DNA of 64,000 nucleotides, from the NCBI GenBank assembly GCA_965208065.1, contig OZ242313.1, forward strand, positions 4,092,001 to 4,156,000, written 5' to 3'. Position numbers and translations under genes: made by a program. Each line of letters starts with the position of its first letter. Position 1 is the stretch's first letter. Shown one piece after another: positions 41,992 to 50,210 of the stretch. This DNA comes from Bin103 sp002238925 (lineage in GTDB: Bacteria > Spirochaetota > Spirochaetia > SZUA-6 > Bin103). The notes beneath the pieces are model-generated. The model worked only from the letters and a program-made list of their open reading frames with translations, searched no databases and was not told the DNA's origin.

Positions 41992-42537
41992 TTGTTCAAC
42001 CCCGTTCTCAGGGCAGTGTCGGAGCGGCGCCTGGTGTACTCCACGTCGTCCGGCTTTCGCATCGTATTCGCGGTAATCGCGGGATTCCTGATCTTCAGTT
42101 CCCAGGGGCAGCCGGGAGTCATCCTGATCATTCTGATCGCGCTGAGCGCGCTCGGGGCGCTGTACCTGGAGCGCTGGGTGTTCGACAAGGATGACAACCT
42201 GTTCGAGAAGAACGTCGGCCTGCTGTTCCTGCACAGCCGCAAGCGGCAACCGCTCGATAATCTGGCCAAGATCGTGCTGCGCGAGGTCGGACCCTCCTAC
42301 CAGGACCGCCCCAAGATGATGAAGGCGGTGTCGCGGCAGGCGGCGATTCTGGCGATCGTCGACCAGACCGGCACCAACCACGGCCTGGACATGATCAAGG
42401 GCGCCTCGCTGCGAGAGGCGCGCGGCTCCGCACAGAAGCTGGCGAAGTTCTGCGACATTCCGTTCGAAGACCTGGTGCCGCAGGACGAAGAGGAAGTGCC
42501 GCAGCCTCCCAAACCCCCGCCCGGCCCGACGGCCTGA
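41992..42537 (+). CDS. Small two-helix membrane protein of unknown function
   Basis: 181 residues from TTG 41992, preceded by AAAGGAG at the right distance. Two TM segments (GFRIVFAVIAGFLIFSS and GVILIILIALSALGALYL) form a hairpin, followed by a soluble region of about 110 residues (WVFDKDDNLFEKNVGLLFLH, then RKRQPLDNLAKIVLREVG). The C-terminus is acidic/proline-rich (PQDEEEVPQPPKPPPGPTA). The pattern resembles bacterial PH-like or photosystem-assembly Ycf4-like membrane proteins, but I do not recognise a named family. The TTG start and short gap suggest coupling to the upstream PhyH gene. Confidence 0.7.
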   Translation: MFNPVLRAVSERRLVYSTSSGFRIVFAVIAGFLIFSSQGQPGVILIILIALSALGALYLERWVFDKDDNLFEKNVGLLFLHSRKRQPLDNLAKIVLREVGPSYQDRPKMMKAVSRQAAILAIVDQTGTNHGLDMIKGASLREARGSAQKLAKFCDIPFEDLVPQDEEEVPQPPKPPPGPTA

Positions 42538-42566
42538 CCGCCTGACCGGGCAACCGACTGCTTAAC

Positions 42567-44249
42567 CTAACCGGGCAGCCAGGCTCCGGGGGCGATGCCG
42601 TCGAGGTGCGTCTTGACGTCTACCACGGCCGGCTGGCCGGAGGCGAACGCCGCGTCGAGGGCGCCGCGCAGCTCGCTGATGCGGTTCACGGTGGCCCCGA
42701 AACAGCCCATCGAACGGGCAATGCCGGCAAAGTCGGCGTCCGGGAAAATCCACAGGTCGTCGGAACCGGGCGTCTGACCGCCGTAGACCGACTCGTTGCC
42801 GCCCTTCTCCTGGTTCAGGGAGTGGTTGTTGTTCACCACGGTCACCGTATTGAGGCCGTACTTGAATGCCGTCTCCAGTTCCGCGAGGTGATACCAGATG
42901 CCGCCGTCGCCGGTGAAGCACAGCACCGGGCGGTCCGGCGCCGCGCACTTGGCGCCCATCGCCGCCGGCAGCCCCCAGCCGAGTGAGCCGGCGCAGCGGA
43001 TGAAGCTCTGGCCGGCATGCGGCAGGTCGAGCATGGTGCCGGTCCACACGCCCGAGTGGCCGGTGTCGGACACCAGGATCGCATCCTCGGGCAGGTAGTC
43101 GGACAGCTCGCCGCACAGCCGCTCCGGGCGCATCGGTTCAATGTCGGACTCCCACTCGCCGCGCACCTGCTCCTTCCACGCGGCCACCAGTTCCTGCACG
43201 CGCGCGACCCACGCCGAGCGGTCGGGAGCGTCGGCACCGGCCTCGGCGGCCGTGATCATGCGGCGCAGGGAATTGCGCACGTCGCCCTGCAGGCCGACGT
43301 CGAGCGCGTAGTTGCGGCCCAGTTCCTCGGCGTTGATGTCGAGTTGCATGACCGGCGTGCCCTGCGGCGGAATCCGGTAGCCGTGGGTAAGCTGGCCGCC
43401 GCTGTGGCTGCCGATGAAGAACACCAGGTCCGCCTCGCACACGATGCGGTTGGAGCACTCGCGCGAGTAGTTGCCGGGCGTACCCACCGCCAACGGGTGA
43501 TCGGGCGGGAACATCGCCTTGGCGTTGAGCGCGGTGGCCACCGGAATTGACAGTTTCTCGGCAAACGCGATCAGCTCGGCGCGGGCATCGGAGGCGGTGA
43601 CGCCGCCGCCGGCCACGATTACCGGGCGCTCGGCCCGGGCGAGCCGGTTCAGGGCCTGCGCGATCTGGTCGCTGTCCGCTTCCGGGCGAAACGCCGGTAC
43701 GCGCGTGAACGGCTCCTCGACGATTACCTCCAGGTCGGCTTCGCGGTCGAACACCGCCTGCCCGGCGAGCCCGTCCAGGTCCAGGTGGGCCGGCCCCGGC
43801 GTGCCGGTGGTGGCGGCGCGGAACGCCTGCCGCAGACGGATGCCCAGCAGGTCCGGAGTACGCACCGAGGCACTGTACTTGGCCACCGTCGTGAACGGCC
43901 TGACGTGGTCCACCTCCTGGTAGGCGTGGCGCTGCTGGTTGATCGGCAGCTCGCGCCCGGTCATCGCGATTACCGGCGAGCAGGCCAGGTAGGCGTCCTG
44001 CAGCCCCGCGGCCAGGTTCACGGCGCCCACCGACTGCGCCATGCACAGGCCCGGGGCGCGCTTCACGCGGGCGTAGGCGTCCGCCATGTAGGCGGCGGCC
44101 TTCTCGCCGTGCGTCTGGATGCGCTGCATGCCGAGCTTCTCCATCTCCATCAGCGTTCGCGGGCCAATGAACGGCATGAAGAACACATGCGTAATCCCAT
44201 AGCCGTGTGCCATTTCGGCGGTGAATCGAGCACCAGTCATAGTTGCCAT
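42567..44249 (-). CDS. Thiamine-pyrophosphate-dependent enzyme, acetolactate synthase-like
   Basis: 560 residues from ATG 44249. The TPP-activating Glu49 lies in THGEKAAAYMADAYARV. The TPP/Mg-binding motif GDGGIWYHLAELETAFKYGL, ending in NNN, is near residues 444-470. The central domain (PVIVAGGGVTASDAR) fits the FAD/ADP-fold domain of acetohydroxyacid synthase and oxalyl-CoA decarboxylase. The precise reaction is unclear. It is divergent (99-bp gap) from a class III CoA-transferase gene. That recalls the oxalyl-CoA decarboxylase/formyl-CoA transferase partnership, but I see no specific residue evidence for oxalyl-CoA. Confidence 0.87.
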   Translation of the reverse strand: MATMTGARFTAEMAHGYGITHVFFMPFIGPRTLMEMEKLGMQRIQTHGEKAAAYMADAYARVKRAPGLCMAQSVGAVNLAAGLQDAYLACSPVIAMTGRELPINQQRHAYQEVDHVRPFTTVAKYSASVRTPDLLGIRLRQAFRAATTGTPGPAHLDLDGLAGQAVFDREADLEVIVEEPFTRVPAFRPEADSDQIAQALNRLARAERPVIVAGGGVTASDARAELIAFAEKLSIPVATALNAKAMFPPDHPLAVGTPGNYSRECSNRIVCEADLVFFIGSHSGGQLTHGYRIPPQGTPVMQLDINAEELGRNYALDVGLQGDVRNSLRRMITAAEAGADAPDRSAWVARVQELVAAWKEQVRGEWESDIEPMRPERLCGELSDYLPEDAILVSDTGHSGVWTGTMLDLPHAGQSFIRCAGSLGWGLPAAMGAKCAAPDRPVLCFTGDGGIWYHLAELETAFKYGLNTVTVVNNNHSLNQEKGGNESVYGGQTPGSDDLWIFPDADFAGIARSMGCFGATVNRISELRGALDAAFASGQPAVVDVKTHLDGIAPGAWLPG

Positions 44250-44347
44250 ATCGTATGCGGCGACAGTAGCCGAACCATGGAACGCTGTAAACACGGCGCC
44301 GGAGGTTCCTTGACCTCGGTGGCCGGCCGGTGGATCATCCCCTCCCG

Positions 44348-47035
44348 ATGAACGACAGCCGCTCCTCCTCCACAACCGACGGTCTGCCGCCGCTGGCGGG
44401 CGTTCGCGTGGTCGACTTCGGCCACTACCTCGCCGGGCCGCTGGCCGGCATGCTGCTCGCCGACCAGGGCGCCGAGGTGATCAAGGTCGACCGGCCCGGC
44501 CACCCCTCCTGCGCCACGCCCGCGGGCGCGGTATTCAACCGCGGCAAGCAGGTGGTCGAACTGGACCTGAAGAGCGATGCCGGCCGCGCGGCCGCCCACC
44601 GGCTGGTGGCGGCGGCGGACGTGGTGGTGGAGAATTTCCGCCCCGGCGTGATGGACCGGCTCGGACTGGGCGCCGCGGCGATGACGGCTGCTCATCCGCG
44701 CCTGGTGTATCTCTCGCTGCCCGGCTTCGGCGCCGGCGAAAAACACGCTTCCCTGCGCGCCTTCGAAGGCGTGCTCAACGCGGCCACCGGGGTGTACACC
44801 GACCTGCACTCGATACGCCGTGCGCTGCACGCGCCGCCGCAATACACGCCGATCCCGCTGGCCTCCGCCTACGGCGCCGTGCACGGGGCTATCGCCGTGA
44901 CCATGGCGCTGTACGCGCGCGAGCAGAGCGGGCGCGGCGAAGCGGTCGAGGTGCCGCTCGCCGGCGCCGCGATGTCGGCGATGGGCGCATTCCTGCTGCG
45001 CGTGGCCGCGGCGCCGGTGCGCTACGGCAGGCGCCGCAATCCTGCCACCGACCGGCTGCGCGAACAGATGCGGCACGCCGGCAAGGACGAGCGGCGCCGG
45101 CTGATCGACGCGCAGCGCCCGTGGCTGCCGGTCATGTTCGACAGCTACCAGGCCGGCGACGGCGGCTGGGTGTTCGTGCTCGCCGGCAACAGCAGCCGCA
45201 ACTCGGTGCAACTGGTCAAGGCGCTCGGCATCTACGACGCCCTGATTACCGACGGCATGGTCGACCTGCCGCCCTGGCCCGACCTCACGCGGCCCAACAA
45301 CCTCCAGGACATCGACGGCCTGTCCCGGGAATGCAGGAAGATCGTCCGCGACCGGATGACCGCCGCCTTCCGGCGCAGGCCGGCAGACGAGTGGACGCCG
45401 ATCATGCGCGCGCACGGGGTGCCGTTCAGCGTGCACCGCGGCACGCAAGAGTGGCTGCACCGGCCGGAGACCGATGCCGCCGCGCTCACTGTCGAGGTGG
45501 ACGACCCGGTGCACGGTGCGATCCGCCAACTCGGCGTGCAGACCTCGCTCGGCCGTACCGCCGAGCGCTGGCACGTGCCGCGCCCGGCCCGGCGCGGCAA
45601 CCTCGCCGACCTGTTGCGCAGTCGTACCGTTACCGCGGGAAGCGGTGCCGCCGCCTCCCGCGTGCCCGGCTCCGCGGGCGGCGCGAGCGTGCCGAGCCGA
45701 ACTGCGCCCGCCGCCGGCACGGTTCACGCGCAGGCTGCCGCGAAGCAGGCAGCCCCCGTCCCGCCGCACTCGGCGGATCCGGCCCACTCCACTGCCGGGT
45801 CAGCGGCCAAGGCGCCGGGCGGACCAATTCTGGCCGGCATCAAGGTGCTCGACCTGTCCACCGTGCTGGCCGGGCCGTGCTGCGCCCGTACCCTTGCGGA
45901 GTACGGCGCCGACGTGATCAAGATCGACTCGCCCAACCCCTACTTCCTGCCCTCGACCGCGTGTTATCTGCACCTTGAGGTAGGCCAGGGCAAACGCAGC
46001 ATGATCCTGGACCTCAAGCAGCAGGCGGGCAAGCGGCTGTTCGAGCAGCTCGCCGCCGGCGCCGACGTGATCGTGCACAACTTCCGTCCCGGCGTGGCCG
46101 AGCGCCTGGGCATTGACCATGCCAGTCTGGCGCGCATCAACCCCGGCATCGTGTACCTCAACCTGACCGCGTTCAATGGTCCGCGCCGCGGGCCGTGGAC
46201 CGAGCTGCCCGGCTTCGACCCGGTGCTGCAGGCCGCCACCGGAATCCAGCAGCGCTACGGCGGCGCCGGCAATCCCGAGCTGCACGGCTTCGCCTCCTGC
46301 ATCGACTACATTACCGGCTACTCCGGCGCCTACGGCATCGCGCTGGCCCTGCTGCGCCGCACGCGCGAGGGCGGCGGCGACCTGGTGTTCACCTCCCTGG
46401 CACAGGGCGGGCAACTGGTGCAGGCGCCGTTCGTCTGGGCCACCGCCGACGCCCGCCCCGACGACGGCCCGCAGGGGCAGGAAGTCCTGGGAGCGCACTC
46501 CCTGGAGCACCTGTACCGCGCCGCCGACGGCTGGCTCGTGCTCACCGGCCTGCCGGAGGACCTGCCGCGCTTGCGCGCCGTCCCCGGCCTGGCGGCGGCC
46601 CCGATCGCCGCGGACCAGGAGGCGGCCCGCATCGCCGCCCTGCAGGCCGCCATCGCCGAGCAGCCGGTAACGCACTGGGAGCAGGCGTTCGCCGCCGCCG
46701 GCTTCGGCTGCCACCGCGTCGACTACATTGAAGACATACGCCGCAACGGCGTGCGCGAGCTGACCGACGCCGAGCGCGCATCGTGGAGCGAAGCCGAGTC
46801 AATTTCGGTGATTCGCCTGCTCGACCACCCGGCCGGCAGCCCGGTCGACAACCCGGCGCCCACCTACGCACGCTTCGCCGGCGCCTCGCTGCGCCTCGCC
46901 AACCCGATGCCGAAGATCGGCGCCCACACCCGCGCCATCCTGCGCGAACTCGGCCACGACGACGCGAAGATCGGCCGCTGGATCGCCGAAGGAGTCGCCG
47001 CCGAGCAACTCCACGACGCCTACCTCCCCCACTGA
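44348..47035 (+). CDS. Tandem double class III CoA-transferase (CaiB/BaiF family)
   Basis: 895 residues made of two CaiB/BaiF domains: about 12-430 (LAGVRVVDFGHYLAGPLAGM) and about 490-890 (LAGIKVLDLSTVLAGPCCAR), joined by an Ala/Pro-rich linker. Normal members have about 400 residues. Aligning the nucleophilic Asp region, which I place from memory of formyl-CoA transferase, the C-terminal half keeps Asp653 (SCIDYITGYSGA). The N-terminal half has Ser173 (ASAYGAVHG). One half may therefore be catalytic and the other structural or regulatory. The reaction is transfer of CoA between carboxylates. It is divergent from the TPP enzyme gene. Confidence 0.87.
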   Translation: MNDSRSSSTTDGLPPLAGVRVVDFGHYLAGPLAGMLLADQGAEVIKVDRPGHPSCATPAGAVFNRGKQVVELDLKSDAGRAAAHRLVAAADVVVENFRPGVMDRLGLGAAAMTAAHPRLVYLSLPGFGAGEKHASLRAFEGVLNAATGVYTDLHSIRRALHAPPQYTPIPLASAYGAVHGAIAVTMALYAREQSGRGEAVEVPLAGAAMSAMGAFLLRVAAAPVRYGRRRNPATDRLREQMRHAGKDERRRLIDAQRPWLPVMFDSYQAGDGGWVFVLAGNSSRNSVQLVKALGIYDALITDGMVDLPPWPDLTRPNNLQDIDGLSRECRKIVRDRMTAAFRRRPADEWTPIMRAHGVPFSVHRGTQEWLHRPETDAAALTVEVDDPVHGAIRQLGVQTSLGRTAERWHVPRPARRGNLADLLRSRTVTAGSGAAASRVPGSAGGASVPSRTAPAAGTVHAQAAAKQAAPVPPHSADPAHSTAGSAAKAPGGPILAGIKVLDLSTVLAGPCCARTLAEYGADVIKIDSPNPYFLPSTACYLHLEVGQGKRSMILDLKQQAGKRLFEQLAAGADVIVHNFRPGVAERLGIDHASLARINPGIVYLNLTAFNGPRRGPWTELPGFDPVLQAATGIQQRYGGAGNPELHGFASCIDYITGYSGAYGIALALLRRTREGGGDLVFTSLAQGGQLVQAPFVWATADARPDDGPQGQEVLGAHSLEHLYRAADGWLVLTGLPEDLPRLRAVPGLAAAPIAADQEAARIAALQAAIAEQPVTHWEQAFAAAGFGCHRVDYIEDIRRNGVRELTDAERASWSEAESISVIRLLDHPAGSPVDNPAPTYARFAGASLRLANPMPKIGAHTRAILRELGHDDAKIGRWIAEGVAAEQLHDAYLPH

Positions 47036-47111
47036 CCGGCAGGGCCGCGGACCCGCGCCCTTGCTGGCCGACCTGATTATGGCCTATATTTGGTCTCCTG
47101 GAGGCAGCCTC

Positions 47112-47387
47112 GTGGGACTCTCTCGTCAGATCAAGCCGATCAGCTACCTGAAGGCGCACGCCGCGGAAGCCTTGCGTACGCTTGCGGCCCAACCCGAGCC
47201 ATTGATCATCACCCAGAATGGCGAGGCCAAGGCTGTGCTGCAGAATATCGACAGCTACGAGCAGATGCAGGAGACGCTCGCGCTGCTCAAGATCCTGGCA
47301 CTTGGCAACCGGCAGATCGAAGCCGGCCGGGTGCGACCCGCCGCCGATGTCGTAGCACAGCTTCGAGGGCGCCGCCACGCTGGCTGA
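47112..47387 (+). CDS. Phd/YefM-type antitoxin
   Basis: 91 residues from GTG 47112, preceded by GGAGGCAG; the open frame extends upstream to 47061. The DNA-binding half is KPISYLKAHAAEALRTLAAQ, followed by PLIITQNGEAKAVLQNIDSY, a clear Phd/YefM core. The acidic/helical tail contacts the toxin. Its TGA stop overlaps the ATG of the toxin gene by one base (TGATG). Confidence 0.87.
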   Translation: MGLSRQIKPISYLKAHAAEALRTLAAQPEPLIITQNGEAKAVLQNIDSYEQMQETLALLKILALGNRQIEAGRVRPAADVVAQLRGRRHAG

Positions 47388-47713
47388 TGGCCTCCCGCGT
47401 TCAGTTGACCGACGATGCGGCCAGGGACCTGGCCGAGATTCACCATTACCTGGGCCGTCATCACTCGCCGGCAAGGGCAAACGATGTCCTCGAACAGATC
47501 GAGAGCAGATTCGTCAGCCTCGCCGATTATCCCAACAGCGGAAGCCACCCGAAGGAGTTACTGCAGGTCGGCATTCTCGAGTACCGCGAGGTACTCAGCT
47601 ACCCCTACCGCATCATCTACCGCGTGCTGCACGAGCATGTATACGTGCTGGTGATAGCTGACGGCCGCCGCGACATGCAGACGTTGCTGCAGCGCCGCTT
47701 GTTGCAGGCGTGA
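47387..47713 (+). CDS. RelE/ParE-family toxin
   Basis: 108 residues from ATG 47387. The N-terminal helix pair (DDAARDLAEIHHYLGRHHSP, then RANDVLEQIESRF) is followed by GSHPKELLQVGILEYREVLS and YPYRIIYRVLHEHVYVLVIA DGRRD, the standard ParE/RelE core and C-terminal strand. The length is full, so the pair is likely functional. Antitoxin first, toxin second. Confidence 0.87.
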   Translation: MASRVQLTDDAARDLAEIHHYLGRHHSPARANDVLEQIESRFVSLADYPNSGSHPKELLQVGILEYREVLSYPYRIIYRVLHEHVYVLVIADGRRDMQTLLQRRLLQA

Positions 47714-47785
47714 TGCGCCGACGGTGCGGATGCAAAGTGATTGATCCGCAGGCGGTGCGCCGTAACAGCGTGGTATGCTGTGCGC

Positions 47786-49006
47786 ATGGCTGACGGTTTT
47801 TCCGCGCGGCGGCTGGCACGAATCGAGCCGGTGCTGCGCCGTTACGTCGACGACGGCAAGCTGCCGGGCTACCTGCTGCTGATCTCCCGGCGCGGACAGG
47901 AGGCGCTGTTTCTGGCCGGCGGTCAGATGGACGTCGAACGCGGGCGGCCGTTCGAGCGCGACGCCATCGTGCGCATCTACTCAATGACCAAGCCGATCGC
48001 CAGCGTGGCCCTGATGCAGCTCTACGAGCAGGGCAGGTTCCAGTTGGACGATCCGGTGAGCCGCTACGTGCCCGGCTGGGACCGCCTGCAGGTGTTCGCC
48101 GGCGGCGACCGGCGTGAGTACCAGACGCGCAGGCCCGACCGTCCGATGATCATCAAGGACCTGCTCACCCACACCTCGGGGCTCACCTACGGGTTCATGC
48201 ACAGCCACCCGGTGGACGCGCTATACCGGGAACTGGTCAGCAACACCGAACCGCTGGAAACGGTGGTGGCCACGCTCGCCGAGCTGCCGCTGCAGTTCTC
48301 GCCCGGCACGCGCTGGCAATACGGCATGTCCACCGACGTGGTCGGCTACCTGGTGCAGGTGCTGTCCGGGCGGCCGCTCGACGATTACGTCGCCGAATAC
48401 ATTACCCGCCCGCTGGGCATGAACGACAGCGGCTTCATGGTGCCGGCCGACCGCGCCGGCCGCCTTGCCTCCTGCTACGAGTGCGACGCCGGCGTGCCCG
48501 GCGCTCCCGCCTACCGGCTCACCGACGACCCGGCCACCAGCCGCTACCTGCGCCCGCCCGCCATGCTCTCCGGCGGCGGCGGCATGGTCGCCACCATCGA
48601 CGACTACCGCCGCTTCGCCGACATGCTGCTCGGCAAGGGCGAACTGGACGGCGTCCGCGTGCTCGGCCGCAAGACCGTCGAGTACATGACCTGCAACCAC
48701 CTGCCGGAGGGCCGCGACCTCGCCGCCATGGGCCAGGCGATGTTCAGCGAAACCCCGTTCGCCGGCGTCGGTTTCGGCCTCGGCTTCTCGGTGGCCCTCG
48801 ATCCCACCGCGGCCAACGTGATCGACTCCCCCGGCCAGTTCGCCTGGGGCGGCCTCGCCGGCACCTACTTCTGGGTCGACCCCGTCGAGGAGCTGAGCGT
48901 GGTCTTCTTCGCCCAGCTCGTCCACTCCAACGCCATCCCCACCAGCCCGCCCCGCGTGCTCCGCCGGCTCCTCAAACCCCTCGTCTACCAGGCCCTCATC
49001 GACTGA
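47786..49006 (+). CDS. Serine hydrolase, beta-lactamase (class C/esterase) family
   Basis: 406 residues from ATG 47786. The catalytic S-x-x-K motif is Ser66-Met-Thr-Lys69 (RIYSMTKPIASVALMQLYEQ). The second motif is Tyr179 in WQYGMSTDVVGYLVQVLSG. The third region around FAWGGLAGTYFWVDPVEEL gives the His/Lys-x-Gly equivalent (WGG). There is no signal peptide, so it is probably a cytoplasmic esterase or transacylase rather than a beta-lactamase. Both catalytic residues are intact. Confidence 0.88.
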   Translation: MADGFSARRLARIEPVLRRYVDDGKLPGYLLLISRRGQEALFLAGGQMDVERGRPFERDAIVRIYSMTKPIASVALMQLYEQGRFQLDDPVSRYVPGWDRLQVFAGGDRREYQTRRPDRPMIIKDLLTHTSGLTYGFMHSHPVDALYRELVSNTEPLETVVATLAELPLQFSPGTRWQYGMSTDVVGYLVQVLSGRPLDDYVAEYITRPLGMNDSGFMVPADRAGRLASCYECDAGVPGAPAYRLTDDPATSRYLRPPAMLSGGGGMVATIDDYRRFADMLLGKGELDGVRVLGRKTVEYMTCNHLPEGRDLAAMGQAMFSETPFAGVGFGLGFSVALDPTAANVIDSPGQFAWGGLAGTYFWVDPVEELSVVFFAQLVHSNAIPTSPPRVLRRLLKPLVYQALID

Positions 49007-49094
49007 CCACCGCACCGTTCGGCCCGCCGCACACCGCCGCACACCTTGTAATCTGAAAGCCTACCTTCGGATTTACAAGAACAACTCGATCTGG

Positions 49095-50093
49095 TCAGTT
49101 GCGGACTCGCGGCGCAGGGAGTTGCGCCCAAGAATCCCGCTGACCGCATCGGGATCTTCCGGCTCCGGCCACGGGCGCGCTCCGCGTTGTTGCACTTGGC
49201 CACGGGCGCGCTCCGCGTTGTTGCAGAGCCGCAAGGCCCGCCCAAGGGTCGCCGCCCGAACGCACGAACACGGGCACGTGGTACTTCTTCAGCTGCTCGA
49301 CGGCCCCGGCCCACGTACCCCCGCGGTTCACCTCCGCGTTCACCACAAGAGCCGCCTCCGCCAGGGCATAGATCACCCGGTTGCGCTGCATCGCCTGCGC
49401 AGCCGTGAAGCGCAGGCTCGGATCGAATGGGGACACCAGTACCAGCCGCTCGTCCAGGCGCCAGTCTCGATACTCGCGGCGCATGGCCGCCTTCTCCAGG
49501 TCGCCGGGCAGCACGCCCACGGCACGCCCACCAGCCTCCAGGGCACCGTTCATGGCAGCGCGATCCACGCCTCTCGCACCGCCCGAAACCACGGTCAATC
49601 CGGCGCGGACAACCAGTGACGCGGTGCTCCGCGTGTACTCGATGAGCGGTTCGGCAACGTCCCGCGATCCGACGATGGCGAAGGTCCGGCTCCGTATGAT
49701 CTGCTGCGAGCCACACCCGTACAGCACGATCGGCGCATCGTTCCTCAGGTGCTCCTTGAGCAATGGCGGATAGGCTGCGTCGGCGCGGCTCACCACCCAG
49801 GTCCCCCGCGCGCGCCACCGTTCCAGCGCTTGGCTCAGCAGGAGTCTTCTCTCCAGCAGCGCCCTCAGGCGAGCCTGATCGATCACCCCGCCGCACCGCG
49901 CCACGAGCCGATCGGCACCCGGTTCCAGCAGGTCAGCGGGTTCGCACTGCAGCGATGCCAGGCAAGCGGCCAGCTTCCGGTACTCGCCAGCCGTCAGGAT
50001 TGGCGCTCGTGGACCACGGTTGCCAACCAACAGGGGAGCCGTAAGCAGCAGGATCGCGGCAGTGTTCGCGGATACGCCGTCTGTCCCGTTCAT
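49095..50093 (-). CDS. DprA/Smf-like DNA-processing protein with frameshifted C-terminus
   Basis: 332 residues. The Rossmann core is recognisable: YPPLLKEHLRNDAPIVLYGC, RTFAIVGSRDVAEPLIEYTR, GLTVVSGGARGVDRAAM and AVGVLPGDLEK, followed by FDPSLRFTAAQAMQRNRVIY and VNAEVNRGGTWAGAVEQLKK. The family binds ssDNA and loads RecA; variants occur in defence islands. A 31-bp tandem duplication (49167-49225) shifts the frame after GARPWP. Without it the protein would continue EPEDPDAVSG and end SATDQIELFL at 49073. The present stop (49095-49097) removes that QIELF motif. It is divergent from the restriction operon. Confidence 0.8.
   Translation of the reverse strand: MNGTDGVSANTAAILLLTAPLLVGNRGPRAPILTAGEYRKLAACLASLQCEPADLLEPGADRLVARCGGVIDQARLRALLERRLLLSQALERWRARGTWVVSRADAAYPPLLKEHLRNDAPIVLYGCGSQQIIRSRTFAIVGSRDVAEPLIEYTRSTASLVVRAGLTVVSGGARGVDRAAMNGALEAGGRAVGVLPGDLEKAAMRREYRDWRLDERLVLVSPFDPSLRFTAAQAMQRNRVIYALAEAALVVNAEVNRGGTWAGAVEQLKKYHVPVFVRSGGDPWAGLAALQQRGARPWPSATTRSAPVAGAGRSRCGQRDSWAQLPAPRVRN
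49167..49225. repeat. 31-bp tandem duplication in the DprA-like gene
   Basis: The unit at 49167-49197 is repeated from 49198, with 28 consecutive bases identical (each copy starts ggccacgggcgcgctccgcg). Because 31 is not divisible by three, it shifts the reading frame of the C-terminus. It can be lost or regained by slippage or recombination, so it could act as a reversible switch. Confidence 0.9.
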
Positions 50094-50210
50094 CGTTTCG
50101 TGCCTGGTCCGAAAGTGCTGCCTCCACCGTGAGGGTCCTGCGTGAGTCTACCATGCCATCTCCCAGCAGTCGGTCCTTACGTCCGCTTGCGTTTTCGGTA
50201 GGATAGCGGC

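Noticed and set aside
42567..44249. Firm call of oxalyl-CoA decarboxylase
   Set aside because: Only the neighbouring CoA-transferase supports it; ADP/CoA-specific residues could not be recognised, so the general TPP-enzyme call is kept.
49167..49225. Start of a longer repeat array
   Set aside because: Only two copies exist, with no spacers; it is a tandem duplication.
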